This document shows positions 33,561-43,029 of a stretch of 64,000 bases of DNA, piece by piece. Made by a program: the position numbers and the translations under genes. The notes beneath the pieces are model-generated. The model saw nothing but the letters and a program-made list of their open reading frames with translations. It did not search any database and had not been told where the DNA came from. Within the stretch, counting starts at the first letter, position 1, and each line of letters opens with the position of its first letter. The DNA comes from Novosphingopyxis sp965218915 (GTDB lineage: Bacteria; Pseudomonadota; Alphaproteobacteria; Sphingomonadales; Sphingomonadaceae), in assembly GCF_965218915.1 (NCBI RefSeq), contig NZ_OZ244708.1:1612001-1676000 (forward strand), written 5' to 3'.

Positions 33561-35450
33561 GTGACCGAATTTCACCGCACCATCTCGTTGCTCGCGCTGT
33601 CCGCCGCCAGCCTTACCATCGCCGCGCCCGCTTCGGCCCAGGCCGTCGGCAAGGGCGGATCGACCGGAACGACCACCAGCGAAGCGCCGCCCACCGCTAT
33701 GGCCGCCCCCGCCGCGACCAAGGCCGAGGCCGAGGCATTCGTGAAGGACGCCGAGGCCCGGCTCGCTCAATTCTCGATTCCCAGCGCGCAGGCGCAATGG
33801 ATCAACGCCACCTACATCACCGACGATAGCGACGCGCTCGCGGCCTATTTCGGTACGATCGGCACCGAAATGTCGGTCGGTTTCGCCAACGACGCGGCGC
33901 GTTTCGCCGAGGTGCCGGACCTCGATTACGATACCGTGCGAAAGCTCAACAGCTTGCGCGGCGGGATCGTGCTGCCCGCGCCGACCACGCCGGGTGCGGC
34001 TGCCGAACTCAACAATATCTCCACCTCGCTCCAGTCGCAATATGGCAAGGGCAAGGGCACGCTGAAGGGCGAGCCGATCAACGGCAGCGACATTGAGGCC
34101 GCGATGGGCGAGGTGCGCGATCCCGCCCAGCTTCAGGAAATGTGGACGAGCTGGAACGACAATGTCGGCGCGCCGATGCGCGCGGATTATATCCGGATGG
34201 TCGGCATCGCCAATCAGGGCGCCAAGGAACTGGGCTATGACGATGCCGGTGCGATGTGGCGCTCGGCCTATGACATGTCGCCGGAGGAGTTCACCGCGCT
34301 CACCGACAGGATATGGAACGACGTCAAGCCGCTCTATGACGATCTGCACTGTTTCGTGCGCGCCAAATTGAACGACAAATATGGCGACGAGGTGCAGTCC
34401 GCCGACGGACCGATCCGGTCCGACCTGCTCGGCAATATGTGGGCGCAGGAATGGGGCAATATCTACGATGTGGTGGCGCCCGGAGGGGCGGGCGACATCG
34501 GCTATGATGTCACCAGCCTGCTCGAGGCGAAGGATTACGACGCGGCCAGGATGGTCAAGACCGGCGAGGGGTTCTTCTCCTCGCTCGGTTTCGATCCGCT
34601 GCCCGAGACGTTTTTCCAGCGCTCGCTGTTCGTGAAACCGCAGGACCGCGAAGTCGTGTGCCACGCCTCGGCTTGGGATCTCGACAATGTCGACGACGTG
34701 CGCATCAAGATGTGCATCAAGGTTAATGCGGACGACTTCACCACCATCCACCATGAGCTGGGCCATAATTACTACCAGCGCGCTTACAACAAGCAGCCCT
34801 TCCTCTACCTCAACGGCGCGAACGACGGGTTTCACGAGGCGATCGGCGATATGATCGCGCTGTCGATCACGCCCGAATATCTCGTGCAGATCGGCCTGCT
34901 CGACAAAAGCCAGGTGCCATCCTCTGACAAGGATATCGGGCTGCTGTTGCGTCAGGCGATGGACAAGGTCGCATTCCTGCCCTTCGGCCTACTGGTCGAC
35001 AAATGGCGCTGGGGCGTGTTCGACGGTTCGATCCCGAGCGACGGTCTGCAAAAAGGCTGGGACGATCTGCGGCTGGAATATCAGGGGATCGCCCCGCCCG
35101 TCGCGCGGACCGAGGCGAGTTTCGATCCGGGCGGCAAATATCATATCCCGGCGACCACGCCCTATATGCGCTATTTCCTCGCCCGCATCCTGCAGTTCCA
35201 ATTCTACAAGGCGGCATGCGAAGAAGCCGGGTGGAAGGGGCCGCTGCATCGCTGCAGCTTTTACGGCAACAAGCAGGTCGGCGAAAAGCTGAACGCCATG
35301 CTGGAAATGGGCGCATCCCGGCCTTGGCCCGATGCGCTGGAGAAATTCACCGGCAGCCGCGAAATGTCGGGCAAGGCGATGCTGGAATATTTCGCGCCGC
35401 TGCGGACATGGCTGAAAACGCAGAACCAGGGCAGGAAATGTGGCTGGTGA
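33561..35450 (+). CDS. Secreted M2-family zinc carboxydipeptidase (ACE-like)
   Basis: The product has 629 residues from GTG 33561, which follows GGGAGAG at good spacing; an ATG at 33540 lies before that tract. A signal peptide (SLLALSAASLTIAAPASAQA) follows. The zinc site is H398-E399-L-G-H402 with E426 in HEAIGD as third ligand. It should cleave dipeptides from peptide C-termini in the periplasm, as in bacterial angiotensin-converting-enzyme homologues. It is monocistronic. Confidence 0.92.
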   Translation: MTEFHRTISLLALSAASLTIAAPASAQAVGKGGSTGTTTSEAPPTAMAAPAATKAEAEAFVKDAEARLAQFSIPSAQAQWINATYITDDSDALAAYFGTIGTEMSVGFANDAARFAEVPDLDYDTVRKLNSLRGGIVLPAPTTPGAAAELNNISTSLQSQYGKGKGTLKGEPINGSDIEAAMGEVRDPAQLQEMWTSWNDNVGAPMRADYIRMVGIANQGAKELGYDDAGAMWRSAYDMSPEEFTALTDRIWNDVKPLYDDLHCFVRAKLNDKYGDEVQSADGPIRSDLLGNMWAQEWGNIYDVVAPGGAGDIGYDVTSLLEAKDYDAARMVKTGEGFFSSLGFDPLPETFFQRSLFVKPQDREVVCHASAWDLDNVDDVRIKMCIKVNADDFTTIHHELGHNYYQRAYNKQPFLYLNGANDGFHEAIGDMIALSITPEYLVQIGLLDKSQVPSSDKDIGLLLRQAMDKVAFLPFGLLVDKWRWGVFDGSIPSDGLQKGWDDLRLEYQGIAPPVARTEASFDPGGKYHIPATTPYMRYFLARILQFQFYKAACEEAGWKGPLHRCSFYGNKQVGEKLNAMLEMGASRPWPDALEKFTGSREMSGKAMLEYFAPLRTWLKTQNQGRKCGW

Positions 35451-35539
35451 GCAGCCGGCGAAGCTAGTAGCGAGACGAAAGAGGCGCCGGTTCGGGCACC
35501 CCCTCTCATTGCCTTCGGAAAGCGGATCGGCCGAACCCG

Positions 35540-35971
35540 TCAGGTCTTGTCGTGATTCACCTTGGGCGTACCGTCGCGCATCTCGGGAAAGCCGATCTTG
35601 TCAATTTCGGCGCGCGCGGCATCCTTCTTCTTCTTATCGCTGTACATCTTGGTTCCGACGACAGCCGCAGCCGCAGCAGCCGCCACGCCGCCCACGACAG
35701 CGGCGGTCTTGCCCGGATTAGCTTTCACGGCGTCGCTGGTTTTTTTGGCGCCGCTCTTCACCGAGTCGCCTGCTTTCGCGGCACTGGTCTTGACCGAAGC
35801 CGAAGCCGATTTTGCGCTATCGCCCACCTTATGAGCAGCGGCCTTGCCTTTGTCGGAGACGGTCTTGCCAGCCGCCTTCACGCTGTCGCCGACCTTCTGC
35901 GCGGTGCCTTTTTCGTTCAGTGGCTGGGTGGCGGGTTGCTGCGGGTTCGTTGTGCTGTTTACGTCGGTCAT
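35540..35971 (-). CDS. Lys/Ala/Ser-rich protein with one hydrophobic segment
   Basis: The product has 143 residues. Repeated KVGDSVK / KAGDSVK units (about residues 25-80) resemble late-embryogenesis or YtxH-like stress proteins. A single helix TAAVVGGVAAAAAAAVVG follows near the C-terminus. The ATG at 35971 has AGGAG six bases upstream; the track start at 35992 lies in that tract. A stress or envelope role is a guess. Confidence 0.7.
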   Translation of the reverse strand: MTDVNSTTNPQQPATQPLNEKGTAQKVGDSVKAAGKTVSDKGKAAAHKVGDSAKSASASVKTSAAKAGDSVKSGAKKTSDAVKANPGKTAAVVGGVAAAAAAAVVGTKMYSDKKKKDAARAEIDKIGFPEMRDGTPKVNHDKT

Positions 35972-36072
35972 CGTGGTCTCCTGCTTCTTCAATCTCGATC
36001 AACCAATGCACGAGAGCGTGACTTGTTTCCTTTTGGTAACAATTGATCGACCGAACGGCGCGGTTCACCGCT

Positions 36073-37482
36073 TTATCGGAACGGCGGCTCGTTGAACGCA
36101 CGCAATTTGCGGCTGTGGAGCTGCGCCCCGGTTTCGCGCAGCTTCTCGCAGGCGGCGATACCGATCTGGAGGTGCGCCGAGACCGATTCCTCGTAAAAGC
36201 GATTGGCTTGGCCGGGCAGTTTGATCTCGCCGTGCAACGGTTTGTCAGACACGCAGAGCAACGTGCCGTAGGGCACGCGGAAACGATATCCTTGCGCGGC
36301 GATAGTCGCCGACTCCATGTCGATCGCGACCGCACGGCTTTGCGAAAATCGCAGCGCGCTGTCGGAGAAGCGCAGCTCCCAATTGCGATCGTCGGTGGTC
36401 ACCACCGTGCCCGTGCGCATCCGGCGTTTGAGCGCGTCCCTGTCGATCGCCAGCGTCTCACCGGCGGATTCGGCCAGCGCCTGCTGCACCTCGGCGATCG
36501 GCGGGATCGGAATTTCTGGCGGCAGCACGTCGTCGAGGATATGATCGTCGCGCAGATAGGCATGGGCGAGCACGAAATCGCCGATCCGCTGCGACGGGCG
36601 CAGGCCGCCGCAATGGCCGATCATCAGGAACGCCTCGGGCCGCAGCACCGCCAGATGGTCGGTGATCGTCTTGGCGTTGGAGGGGCCGACGCCGATATTG
36701 ACCAGGCTGATGCCGCTGCGATCGTCGCCGATCAGATGATAGGCCGGCATCTGGTGCTTGCGCCAGGTGCTGTCGGCGACGAGATCGCCCGGCGCTTCAT
36801 GCGCCTGATCGATCAGCAGGCCGCCGGCACCGGCGAGCGCCGTGAACCGGCCCTTGCCGACCTCGCGGCACCCCCAGGCGACGAACTCGTCGATATACCG
36901 GTGGTAATTGGTGAACAGCACGAAGCGCTGAAAATGCTCGGGCGCGGTGCCGGTGTAATGGCGCAGCCGCGCGAGCGAGAAGTCGGTGCGCAGCGCATCG
37001 AACAGCGCCAGCGGGGAAGGTTTGCCGGGTGCGGTGACGAACAGACCGTCGGCCGCCTCGTCGCCGATATCGGCGAGCTCGGTCGTGGGGAAATGCCGCG
37101 CCAGTTCCTGCGATCCCACCGCGCCGAGCGCAATGCCGTCGCCCGCGTCGAGCACATAGGGGAAGGGGACTTCCTGCCGGCTATGACCGATCTCCGCCTC
37201 GATCTCATATTGCGTATCGAGCAATTTCAGCTGTTCGGTGAGATAAGCGGCAAACAGATCGGGGCGGGTGATGCTGCTCGAATACACCCCCGGACTGACC
37301 AGCCTCCCAAAGGCGGTGGTGCGGTGCCGGTCGCGCTTTTCCCCGGCATAGCGGATAGTGAGTTCGGGATAGGCATAACGCCCCTCCCGCCGCGCGGCGG
37401 GTGAGGGCACGCTGCCGTTGTCGAGATAGGCGCGCAAATCCTCGCGCAGGTTGGCGACGGCGCCATCATAGCGCCGCCGCAA
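36073..37482 (-). CDS. amn: AMP nucleosidase, start codon unresolved
   Basis: About 470 residues. It splits AMP to adenine and ribose 5-phosphate. The N-terminal AMNp_N part (AVANLREDLRAYLDNGSVP) and the C-terminal phosphorylase-like part (FLMIGHCGGLRPSQ and AIDMESATIAAQGYRFRVPY) are clear. Homology continues upstream into DDVIDQLRRRYDG, but no in-frame ATG or GTG exists between this region and the peroxiredoxin gene. TTG at 37482 is the only usual alternative start, and it would remove the first few conserved residues. Either a rare start is used, or an N-terminal change has occurred. Confidence 0.85.
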   Translation of the reverse strand: MRRRYDGAVANLREDLRAYLDNGSVPSPAARREGRYAYPELTIRYAGEKRDRHRTTAFGRLVSPGVYSSSITRPDLFAAYLTEQLKLLDTQYEIEAEIGHSRQEVPFPYVLDAGDGIALGAVGSQELARHFPTTELADIGDEAADGLFVTAPGKPSPLALFDALRTDFSLARLRHYTGTAPEHFQRFVLFTNYHRYIDEFVAWGCREVGKGRFTALAGAGGLLIDQAHEAPGDLVADSTWRKHQMPAYHLIGDDRSGISLVNIGVGPSNAKTITDHLAVLRPEAFLMIGHCGGLRPSQRIGDFVLAHAYLRDDHILDDVLPPEIPIPPIAEVQQALAESAGETLAIDRDALKRRMRTGTVVTTDDRNWELRFSDSALRFSQSRAVAIDMESATIAAQGYRFRVPYGTLLCVSDKPLHGEIKLPGQANRFYEESVSAHLQIGIAACEKLRETGAQLHSRKLRAFNEPPFR

Positions 37483-37523
37483 CTGATCGATGACGTCGTC
37501 AGGTGAGATCGGTTCGCTCCGCC

Positions 37524-37997
37524 CTAAAGCTGTTCGAGCATATGTTCGGCCGAGCTCACCCGAAAATCGCCGGGCTGCTCCACGTTCAGCGATTTCACGA
37601 CGCCGTCGTCGACGATCATCGAGAAACGCTGGCCGCGCGTGCCCATACCATAGCCGGTGCCGTCCATGGTGAGGTCGATCGCTTTCACGAACTCGCCGTT
37701 GCCGTCGGCCAGCGGGGTGACGCCGCCCGCTTCCTCGGTCCATTTGCCGAGCACGAACGCATCGTTGACCGCGGTCACCGCGATCTCGTCCACGCCCTTG
37801 GCCTTCAGCGCATCGGCCTTGTCGACGAAGCCGGGCAAGTGCCGCGCCGAGCAGGTCGGCGTGTAGGCACCGGGTACCGAGAACAGCGCGATCTTGCGGC
37901 CCTTGAAGAATCTGTCGAAATCCACCGGCTGCGGACCGTCCGCGGTCATGGTGATGAACTGGGCTTTGGGGAGGGTATCGCCTTCTTTGATGGGCAT
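37524..37997 (-). CDS. Peroxiredoxin (Prx5-like)
   Basis: The product has 157 residues. It reduces peroxides with the peroxidatic cysteine in AYTPTCSARHLPGF. The ATG at 37997 is preceded by AAGGACC. The frame open to 38192 overlaps yqgE on the other strand and is not used. It is transcribed towards amn. Confidence 0.92.
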   Translation of the reverse strand: MPIKEGDTLPKAQFITMTADGPQPVDFDRFFKGRKIALFSVPGAYTPTCSARHLPGFVDKADALKAKGVDEIAVTAVNDAFVLGKWTEEAGGVTPLADGNGEFVKAIDLTMDGTGYGMGTRGQRFSMIVDDGVVKSLNVEQPGDFRVSSAEHMLEQL

Positions 37998-38085
37998 ATC
38001 GGTCCTTTCTCGAGACGTTTGCCGTGGTTGGGGAAAGTTCTGCAAGCGACATGGTTGCACGCTGGACCATCGGCAAGGGCCGACT

Positions 38086-38661
38086 ATGCTAAAGCCCGTG
38101 ACTGCTCCCATTTTCTTCACCGGCCGCTGCCTGCTCGCCATGCCCGGCATGGGCGATCCGCGCTTCGACCGCGCGATGATCGCCATCTGCATGCACGACT
38201 CGCAAGGCGCTTTGGGTATCGATCTCGGCCGGACAGTCGATGGCGTGCAGGCGGGCGCGGTGTTCGCGCAGCTCGATCTCGATATCGGCGAGCGGACCGA
38301 GAACCAGCCTTTGTTTCAGGGCGGACCGGTGCAGACCGAGCGCGGTTTCGTATTGCACAGCCTTGAGTATCAGCGCGGCGACACGATCGACGTGGCCGGG
38401 CGCTGGGGGCTGACCTCGAGCCTGTCGATCCTCGCCGATATCGCCGCGGGCGCCGGGCCGGCACAATGGCGACTCGCCCTTGGCTACAGCGGATGGGGCG
38501 AAGGCCAGCTCGAGGAGGAAATGACGCGCCCTGGCTGGCTCGTCTCCGATTGTCCCGACGAGATACTGTTCGGCGTGGACCCGGTGCGGATTTGGCGAGC
38601 GGCCTATCGCAGCGCCGGGATCGATCCGGCGATGCTGTCGAGCGGTTTCGGCGCGGCCTAG
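38086..38661 (+). CDS. YqgE/AlgH family protein
   Basis: The product has 191 residues. The family pattern is clear: FFTGRCLLAMPGMGDPRFD, then QGALGIDLG, FQGGPVQTERGFVLH and LALGYSGWGEGQLE. The biochemical function is not known. The ATG at 38086 is chosen by homology. It diverges from the peroxiredoxin gene with an 88-base gap. Confidence 0.9.
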   Translation: MLKPVTAPIFFTGRCLLAMPGMGDPRFDRAMIAICMHDSQGALGIDLGRTVDGVQAGAVFAQLDLDIGERTENQPLFQGGPVQTERGFVLHSLEYQRGDTIDVAGRWGLTSSLSILADIAAGAGPAQWRLALGYSGWGEGQLEEEMTRPGWLVSDCPDEILFGVDPVRIWRAAYRSAGIDPAMLSSGFGAA

Positions 38662-39063
38662 GCGGATCGTCGAACCGCTGGACCCGGGGCGGGCGTCCGA
38701 GCGGAGTGCGAAGGGTGACACGGGTTACACCACACCCCCCGGCAGATTCGGTTGAGCCGAGGTTCGCCGCAGACTCAGGGAGCGAAGAGACATGGTGGCA
38801 GAGTCGTGCAAGAAACATCATCGCGACCGGAACATATCAGAAACGTGCGAAGTAGGACAGCGTGCCAGCGGATCGCGATATGCGTCATCTTTATGGGCGA
38901 TCCTTGCGAGGCTTGGCGCAAATTCCGGCTTTCGAAACATCCGGAATATTCAGGATATAAAGTTTTCTTTATATTTGGCTCCGGCCCCGTTATGGAGCCC
39001 CCATATTCGCCGCGCTGCTCCCCGCGTGGCGCCATTTTCACGCCTGCCGTCAGGAGACATTAT
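38662..39063 (+). promoter_or_regulatory. Long leader region of ahcY
   Basis: About 400 bases with no gene. It ends in an AGGAG ribosome binding site before ATG 39064. A perfect inverted repeat, ATATAAAG / CTTTATAT around TTTT, lies at 38955-38974, about 90 bases upstream of the start. It is a candidate operator for a SAM/SAH-responsive ArsR-type regulator (SahR/SamR), or a weak hairpin. No known SAM or SAH riboswitch was recognised. Confidence 0.5.
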
Positions 39064-40467
39064 ATGGCCACCGCCACCCAGGATTATATCATCGCGGACA
39101 TTGCGCTTGCCGATTACGGCCGCAAGGAAATCGTCATCGCCGAGACCGAAATGCCCGGTCTGATGGCGCTGCAGGAGCGTTACGCTTCCGACAAGCCGCT
39201 GAAGGGCGCGCGTATCGCCGGTTCGCTGCATATGACGATCCAGACCGCCGTCCTGATCGAGACGCTGGTCGCCCTCGGAGCAGAGGTGCGCTGGACCACT
39301 TGCAACATCTACTCGACGCAGGACCATGCCGCCGCCGCGATCGCGGACCAAGACATTCCGGTGTTCGCCGTGAAGGGCGAGACGCTGGGCGAATATTGGG
39401 ATTATGTCGCCAAGATCTTCGACTGGGGCGACGAGACCTGCAACCTGATCCTGGACGATGGCGGCGATGCCACCATGTTCGCGCTGTGGGGCGCGCGCAT
39501 GGAAGCGGGGGAGACCATGCCCGCGCCGGAGAATGAGGAAGAGACCGAGATGCAGCGCGCGCTGAAGGAATTCATCGCGCGCAAGCCGGGCTATCTGACC
39601 GAGACGGTCGCGGCGATCCGCGGCGTGTCCGAGGAAACCACCACCGGCGTGCATCGCCTTTACGAGATCTCCAAGGAGGGCAAGCTTCCGTTCCCGGCGA
39701 TCAACGTGAACGACAGCGTCACCAAGTCGAAGTTCGACAACAAATATGGCTGCAAGGAATCGCTGGTCGACGGCATCCGCCGCGGCACCGACGTGATGAT
39801 GGCCGGCAAGCTGGCGCTCGTCGCGGGTTACGGCGATGTCGGCAAGGGCTCGGCCGCGTCCCTGAGCGGTGCCGGCGCCCGCGTGCTGGTGACCGAGATC
39901 GATCCGATTTGCGCGCTGCAGGCGGCGATGGACGGGTTCGAGGTCGTGACCATGGAAGAGGGCGTGAAGCGCGCCGATATCTTCGTGACGACCACCGGCA
40001 ACAAGGACGTCATCACCATCGATCACATGCGCGGCATGAAGGACATGGCGATCGTCGGTAATATCGGCCATTTCGACAACGAAATCCAGGTCGGCGCGCT
40101 GGAAAACATGAAGTGGACCGAGATCAAGCCGCAGGTCGACATGGTGGAATTTCCGGACGGTAAGCGGATCATCCTGCTGTCCAAGGGCCGTTTGCTGAAC
40201 CTGGGCAACGCCACCGGCCATCCCAGCTTCGTGATGTCGGCGAGCTTCACCAACCAGGTGCTGGCGCAGATCGAACTGTTCACCAAGCACAAGACCGGCG
40301 AATATGAGAACGACGTCTACGTCTTGCCCAAGCATCTGGATGAAGAAGTCGCCGCGCTGCATCTGGCCAAGCTGAACGTCAATCTCACCAAGCTGACCGA
40401 CGCGCAGGCGAAATATATCGGCGTCGAGCAGACCGGCCCGTACAAGCCCGAGCATTACCGGTATTGA
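39064..40467 (+). CDS. ahcY: S-adenosylhomocysteine hydrolase
   Basis: The product has 467 residues. It hydrolyses SAH to adenosine and homocysteine in the methyl cycle. Visible are TTCNIYSTQDHAAAAI, the NAD-binding AGYGDVGKGSAASL and the C-terminal YKPEHYRY. The ATG at 39064 is chosen by homology and AGGAG. It is followed by a family B repeat and divL, an order seen in other alphaproteobacteria. Confidence 0.97.
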   Translation: MATATQDYIIADIALADYGRKEIVIAETEMPGLMALQERYASDKPLKGARIAGSLHMTIQTAVLIETLVALGAEVRWTTCNIYSTQDHAAAAIADQDIPVFAVKGETLGEYWDYVAKIFDWGDETCNLILDDGGDATMFALWGARMEAGETMPAPENEEETEMQRALKEFIARKPGYLTETVAAIRGVSEETTTGVHRLYEISKEGKLPFPAINVNDSVTKSKFDNKYGCKESLVDGIRRGTDVMMAGKLALVAGYGDVGKGSAASLSGAGARVLVTEIDPICALQAAMDGFEVVTMEEGVKRADIFVTTTGNKDVITIDHMRGMKDMAIVGNIGHFDNEIQVGALENMKWTEIKPQVDMVEFPDGKRIILLSKGRLLNLGNATGHPSFVMSASFTNQVLAQIELFTKHKTGEYENDVYVLPKHLDEEVAALHLAKLNVNLTKLTDAQAKYIGVEQTGPYKPEHYRY

Positions 40468-40494
40468 TCATATTATCGCCAATTGATCATTAGG

Positions 40495-40577
40495 CGTCAT
40501 CCCGGGCTTGACCCGGGATCCAGGGCGATATGGCACTGCCGTTGGACCCTGGATTCCGGATCAAGTCCGGAATGACG
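40495..40577. repeat. Palindromic intergenic repeat, family B
   Basis: CGTCATCCCGGGCTTGACCC to ATCAAGTCCGGAATGACG, inverted relative to the copies at 12972 and 26893. It lies between ahcY and divL. Confidence 0.85.
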
Positions 40578-40686
40578 CTGTTTCGGTCGAAAAACCGAGG
40601 GTTGATCGATGGCGCTTGCAAGCGGCGGAAGCGCTCGCACACACCATCCCCCTTGACGCCGCCGCCGCTTCGCCTAGCCCGGCTGC

Positions 40687-43029
40687 ATGAACGGTGCGTT
40701 TTCCACGGCTATGATCGGCATCGTGCTGGGGGGCTGGCTGCTCGCCGGGGCGTGGGCGCTGTGGTCGGGGCTTTCGCTCAGACGCCGGGCCGAGGACAGC
40801 CTGCGCCAGACCGCGCGGCTCGGCCGGTTGATCGAGACCGCGCCGGCCATCCCGCTGATCGTCCGGCTCGACGGCAAGGTCGATACGCCCGAACGCCTGC
40901 TCGGCTGGCTCGGGATCGACCGCGACATCAAACATATGTCCGATCTGTCGTCGGAGGCGGGCGAGGGCGGCTTCATGCCCGGCGACGTGGAGCGGCTCGC
41001 CGAGCAGGTTCGCCTGGCGCAGCGCACCGGAAAATCCTTCGAATGCAGTTTTGCCGTGGAGGGCAGCGAGCGCGCGCTCGCCATTCACGGGGGACTGGCG
41101 GATAGCCAGATCTATCCCAACGGCGCGGCGCTCTTGTGGTTCTTCGACCGGTCGCAGCCGTTTTACGAGAAGGCACGACTGGAGGACGATGCGGCGGCGG
41201 CGCGCGCGGCGTTCACCGCGCTCTCCGGTCTGATCGAGGCCGCACCGTTGCCGATGTGGCACCGCGCGCCCGATGGCCAATTGATGCTGGTCAACCATGC
41301 CTTCGTCGCGGCGGTCGCGGGCGCTTCGGCCGAGGAAGTGGTGGCGGCGGGCACCGAGCTGGTCGAGACCGTCGATGGCCGCTCGCCCGGCTCGATTGCG
41401 CAGGAAGCTTCGGACAAGCGCGAGACGATTTCGCGCGAGCTCTCGCTCACGATCGACGGCCACCGCCGCCGCATGCTGGTGGTCGACGTGCCGCTGGGGG
41501 AAACCGGCGTGGCGGGTTATGCCATCGAGATGCAGGAACTGGCCGATGCGCGCGGGGAGCATCGCCGGTTCGTGTCCGCGCAGCGCGACATGCTGGACGC
41601 CATGTCCTCCGCAGTCGTGCAGTTCGATGGGGAGGGCAGCGCGGTGTTCGCCAATCTGCCGTTCCGCCGGATGTTCGAAGTGGAGGAGGCCTGGCTCGCC
41701 GATCGGCCCGATTTCGCGCGCGTGCTGGACCGGATGCGCGACGCCAAGAAGCTGCCCGAGGTGCGCGATTTCGCGGCTTGGCGCAGCGAACGGCAGGGCT
41801 GGTTCCGCTCGCCCGAGCCGGTGCAGGAGAACTGGCTCCTGCCCGACGGCACCCATTTGCGCGTACTCGCGCAGCCTTCGCCCGACGGCGGTCTGCTGCT
41901 GATCTTCGAGGATCGCACCGAGCAGGCGCGGCTCGCCAGTTCGCGTGATACGTTGCTCAGGGTGCGGACCGCCACGCTCAACAATCTGTTCGAGGGGATC
42001 GCGGTATTCGCCTCGGACGGCAGCCTGAATCTGTGGAACGAGCGCTTTGCCGAAATCTGGGAGGCGGACGAGAAGACGCTGGCGGGGCATCCGCATATCG
42101 ACAAGCTGATCGCCTCGATCGCGCGGCGGCTCGCCGAGCCGGGCAAGGCGGCGATCATGCGCGAGACGGTGCGCGCCGCGACCGAGAACCGCGCGCGCCG
42201 CGACGGCGAGATGCGCTTCGCCGACGGCCGCCATTTCCGTTTCTCGACGATACCGCTGCCCGATGGCAACGCGCTGTTCTCGATGCTCGACATCTCCGAC
42301 AGCGCGCGGATCGAGCGGGCCTTGCGCGAACGCAACGAGGCTTTGACCGAGGCCGATGCCATAAAAGGCCGCTTCCTCGCCAATATGAGCTACGAGTTCC
42401 GTACGCCGCTGACCTCGATCCAGGGGTTCGCCGAAATGCTGGCGGCGGGGCTGGCCGGAGAACTTGGCGAGCAGGCGAGCGATTATGTGGCGGCGATCCT
42501 GCAGTCGGTCCAACGGCTGTCGGGGCAGATCAACACCGTGCTCGATCTCAGCCAGGGCGAGGCCGGGGCGCTGCCGATCGACAAACAGCCGCTGAAGCTG
42601 AGCGATGCGCTGGATGCGCTGGTCAAGGATCATCAGGCAGATGCCGAGGCGGGCAAGATCGATCTCAGGCTCGATATTCGTGGCACTGCGGGGACGATCC
42701 CCGCCGACCCGCGCCGTCTGCGCCAGGCGCTCGATCATGTGCTCGGCAACGCGCTGGCCTATGTCGGCGAGGGCGCGGCGGTGCTGATATTCGCCGACGG
42801 CTCAAAGGCAAAGGCGCGGATCGTGATCTCCGACAATGGTCCGGGCATGGATGCCAAAGCGCAGGGACGCGCGCTCGACCGGTTTTCAGGTGACGACGGT
42901 GCGGCGGCGCCCGGTGGGTTGGGGCTGCCTTTGGCGCGGCAGTTGGTCGAGGCGCATGGCGGGAAGCTAGAGCTGATCTCGCAAGCGGGCGAGGGCACGA
43001 TGATCACCATCGAGCTGCCGCGCCAATGA
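40687..43029 (+). CDS. divL: DivL, kinase-like cell-cycle regulator with tyrosine at the H-box
   Basis: The product has 780 residues. One N-terminal helix (AMIGIVLGGWLLAGAWAL) is followed by several PAS-like domains, an H-box FLANMSYEFRTPLTS and a HATPase domain with ISDNGPGMD and GGLGLPLARQLVEAHGG. The normal phosphoacceptor histidine is replaced by Y569, as in Caulobacter DivL, which regulates CckA and hence CtrA. In Caulobacter the same position is also Tyr. The neighbours tsaE, amgK, murU, addB, addA match the alphaproteobacterial divL neighbourhood. The stop overlaps tsaE by four bases. Confidence 0.93.
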   Translation: MNGAFSTAMIGIVLGGWLLAGAWALWSGLSLRRRAEDSLRQTARLGRLIETAPAIPLIVRLDGKVDTPERLLGWLGIDRDIKHMSDLSSEAGEGGFMPGDVERLAEQVRLAQRTGKSFECSFAVEGSERALAIHGGLADSQIYPNGAALLWFFDRSQPFYEKARLEDDAAAARAAFTALSGLIEAAPLPMWHRAPDGQLMLVNHAFVAAVAGASAEEVVAAGTELVETVDGRSPGSIAQEASDKRETISRELSLTIDGHRRRMLVVDVPLGETGVAGYAIEMQELADARGEHRRFVSAQRDMLDAMSSAVVQFDGEGSAVFANLPFRRMFEVEEAWLADRPDFARVLDRMRDAKKLPEVRDFAAWRSERQGWFRSPEPVQENWLLPDGTHLRVLAQPSPDGGLLLIFEDRTEQARLASSRDTLLRVRTATLNNLFEGIAVFASDGSLNLWNERFAEIWEADEKTLAGHPHIDKLIASIARRLAEPGKAAIMRETVRAATENRARRDGEMRFADGRHFRFSTIPLPDGNALFSMLDISDSARIERALRERNEALTEADAIKGRFLANMSYEFRTPLTSIQGFAEMLAAGLAGELGEQASDYVAAILQSVQRLSGQINTVLDLSQGEAGALPIDKQPLKLSDALDALVKDHQADAEAGKIDLRLDIRGTAGTIPADPRRLRQALDHVLGNALAYVGEGAAVLIFADGSKAKARIVISDNGPGMDAKAQGRALDRFSGDDGAAAPGGLGLPLARQLVEAHGGKLELISQAGEGTMITIELPRQ

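Noticed and set aside
35972..36040. EcfG-type stress promoter before the Lys/Ala-rich gene
   Set aside because: GGAAAC and GGTT occur but the 20-base spacing is too long.
38662..39063. Known SAH, SAM-II or SAM/SAH riboswitch
   Set aside because: Consensus segments of these classes are not present; GAGG and CAGG pieces occur by chance.
38950..40455. 501-codon leftward frame opposite ahcY
   Set aside because: Shadow of ahcY, without homology or a ribosome binding site.
40561..42738. 725-codon leftward frame opposite divL
   Set aside because: Shadow of divL.
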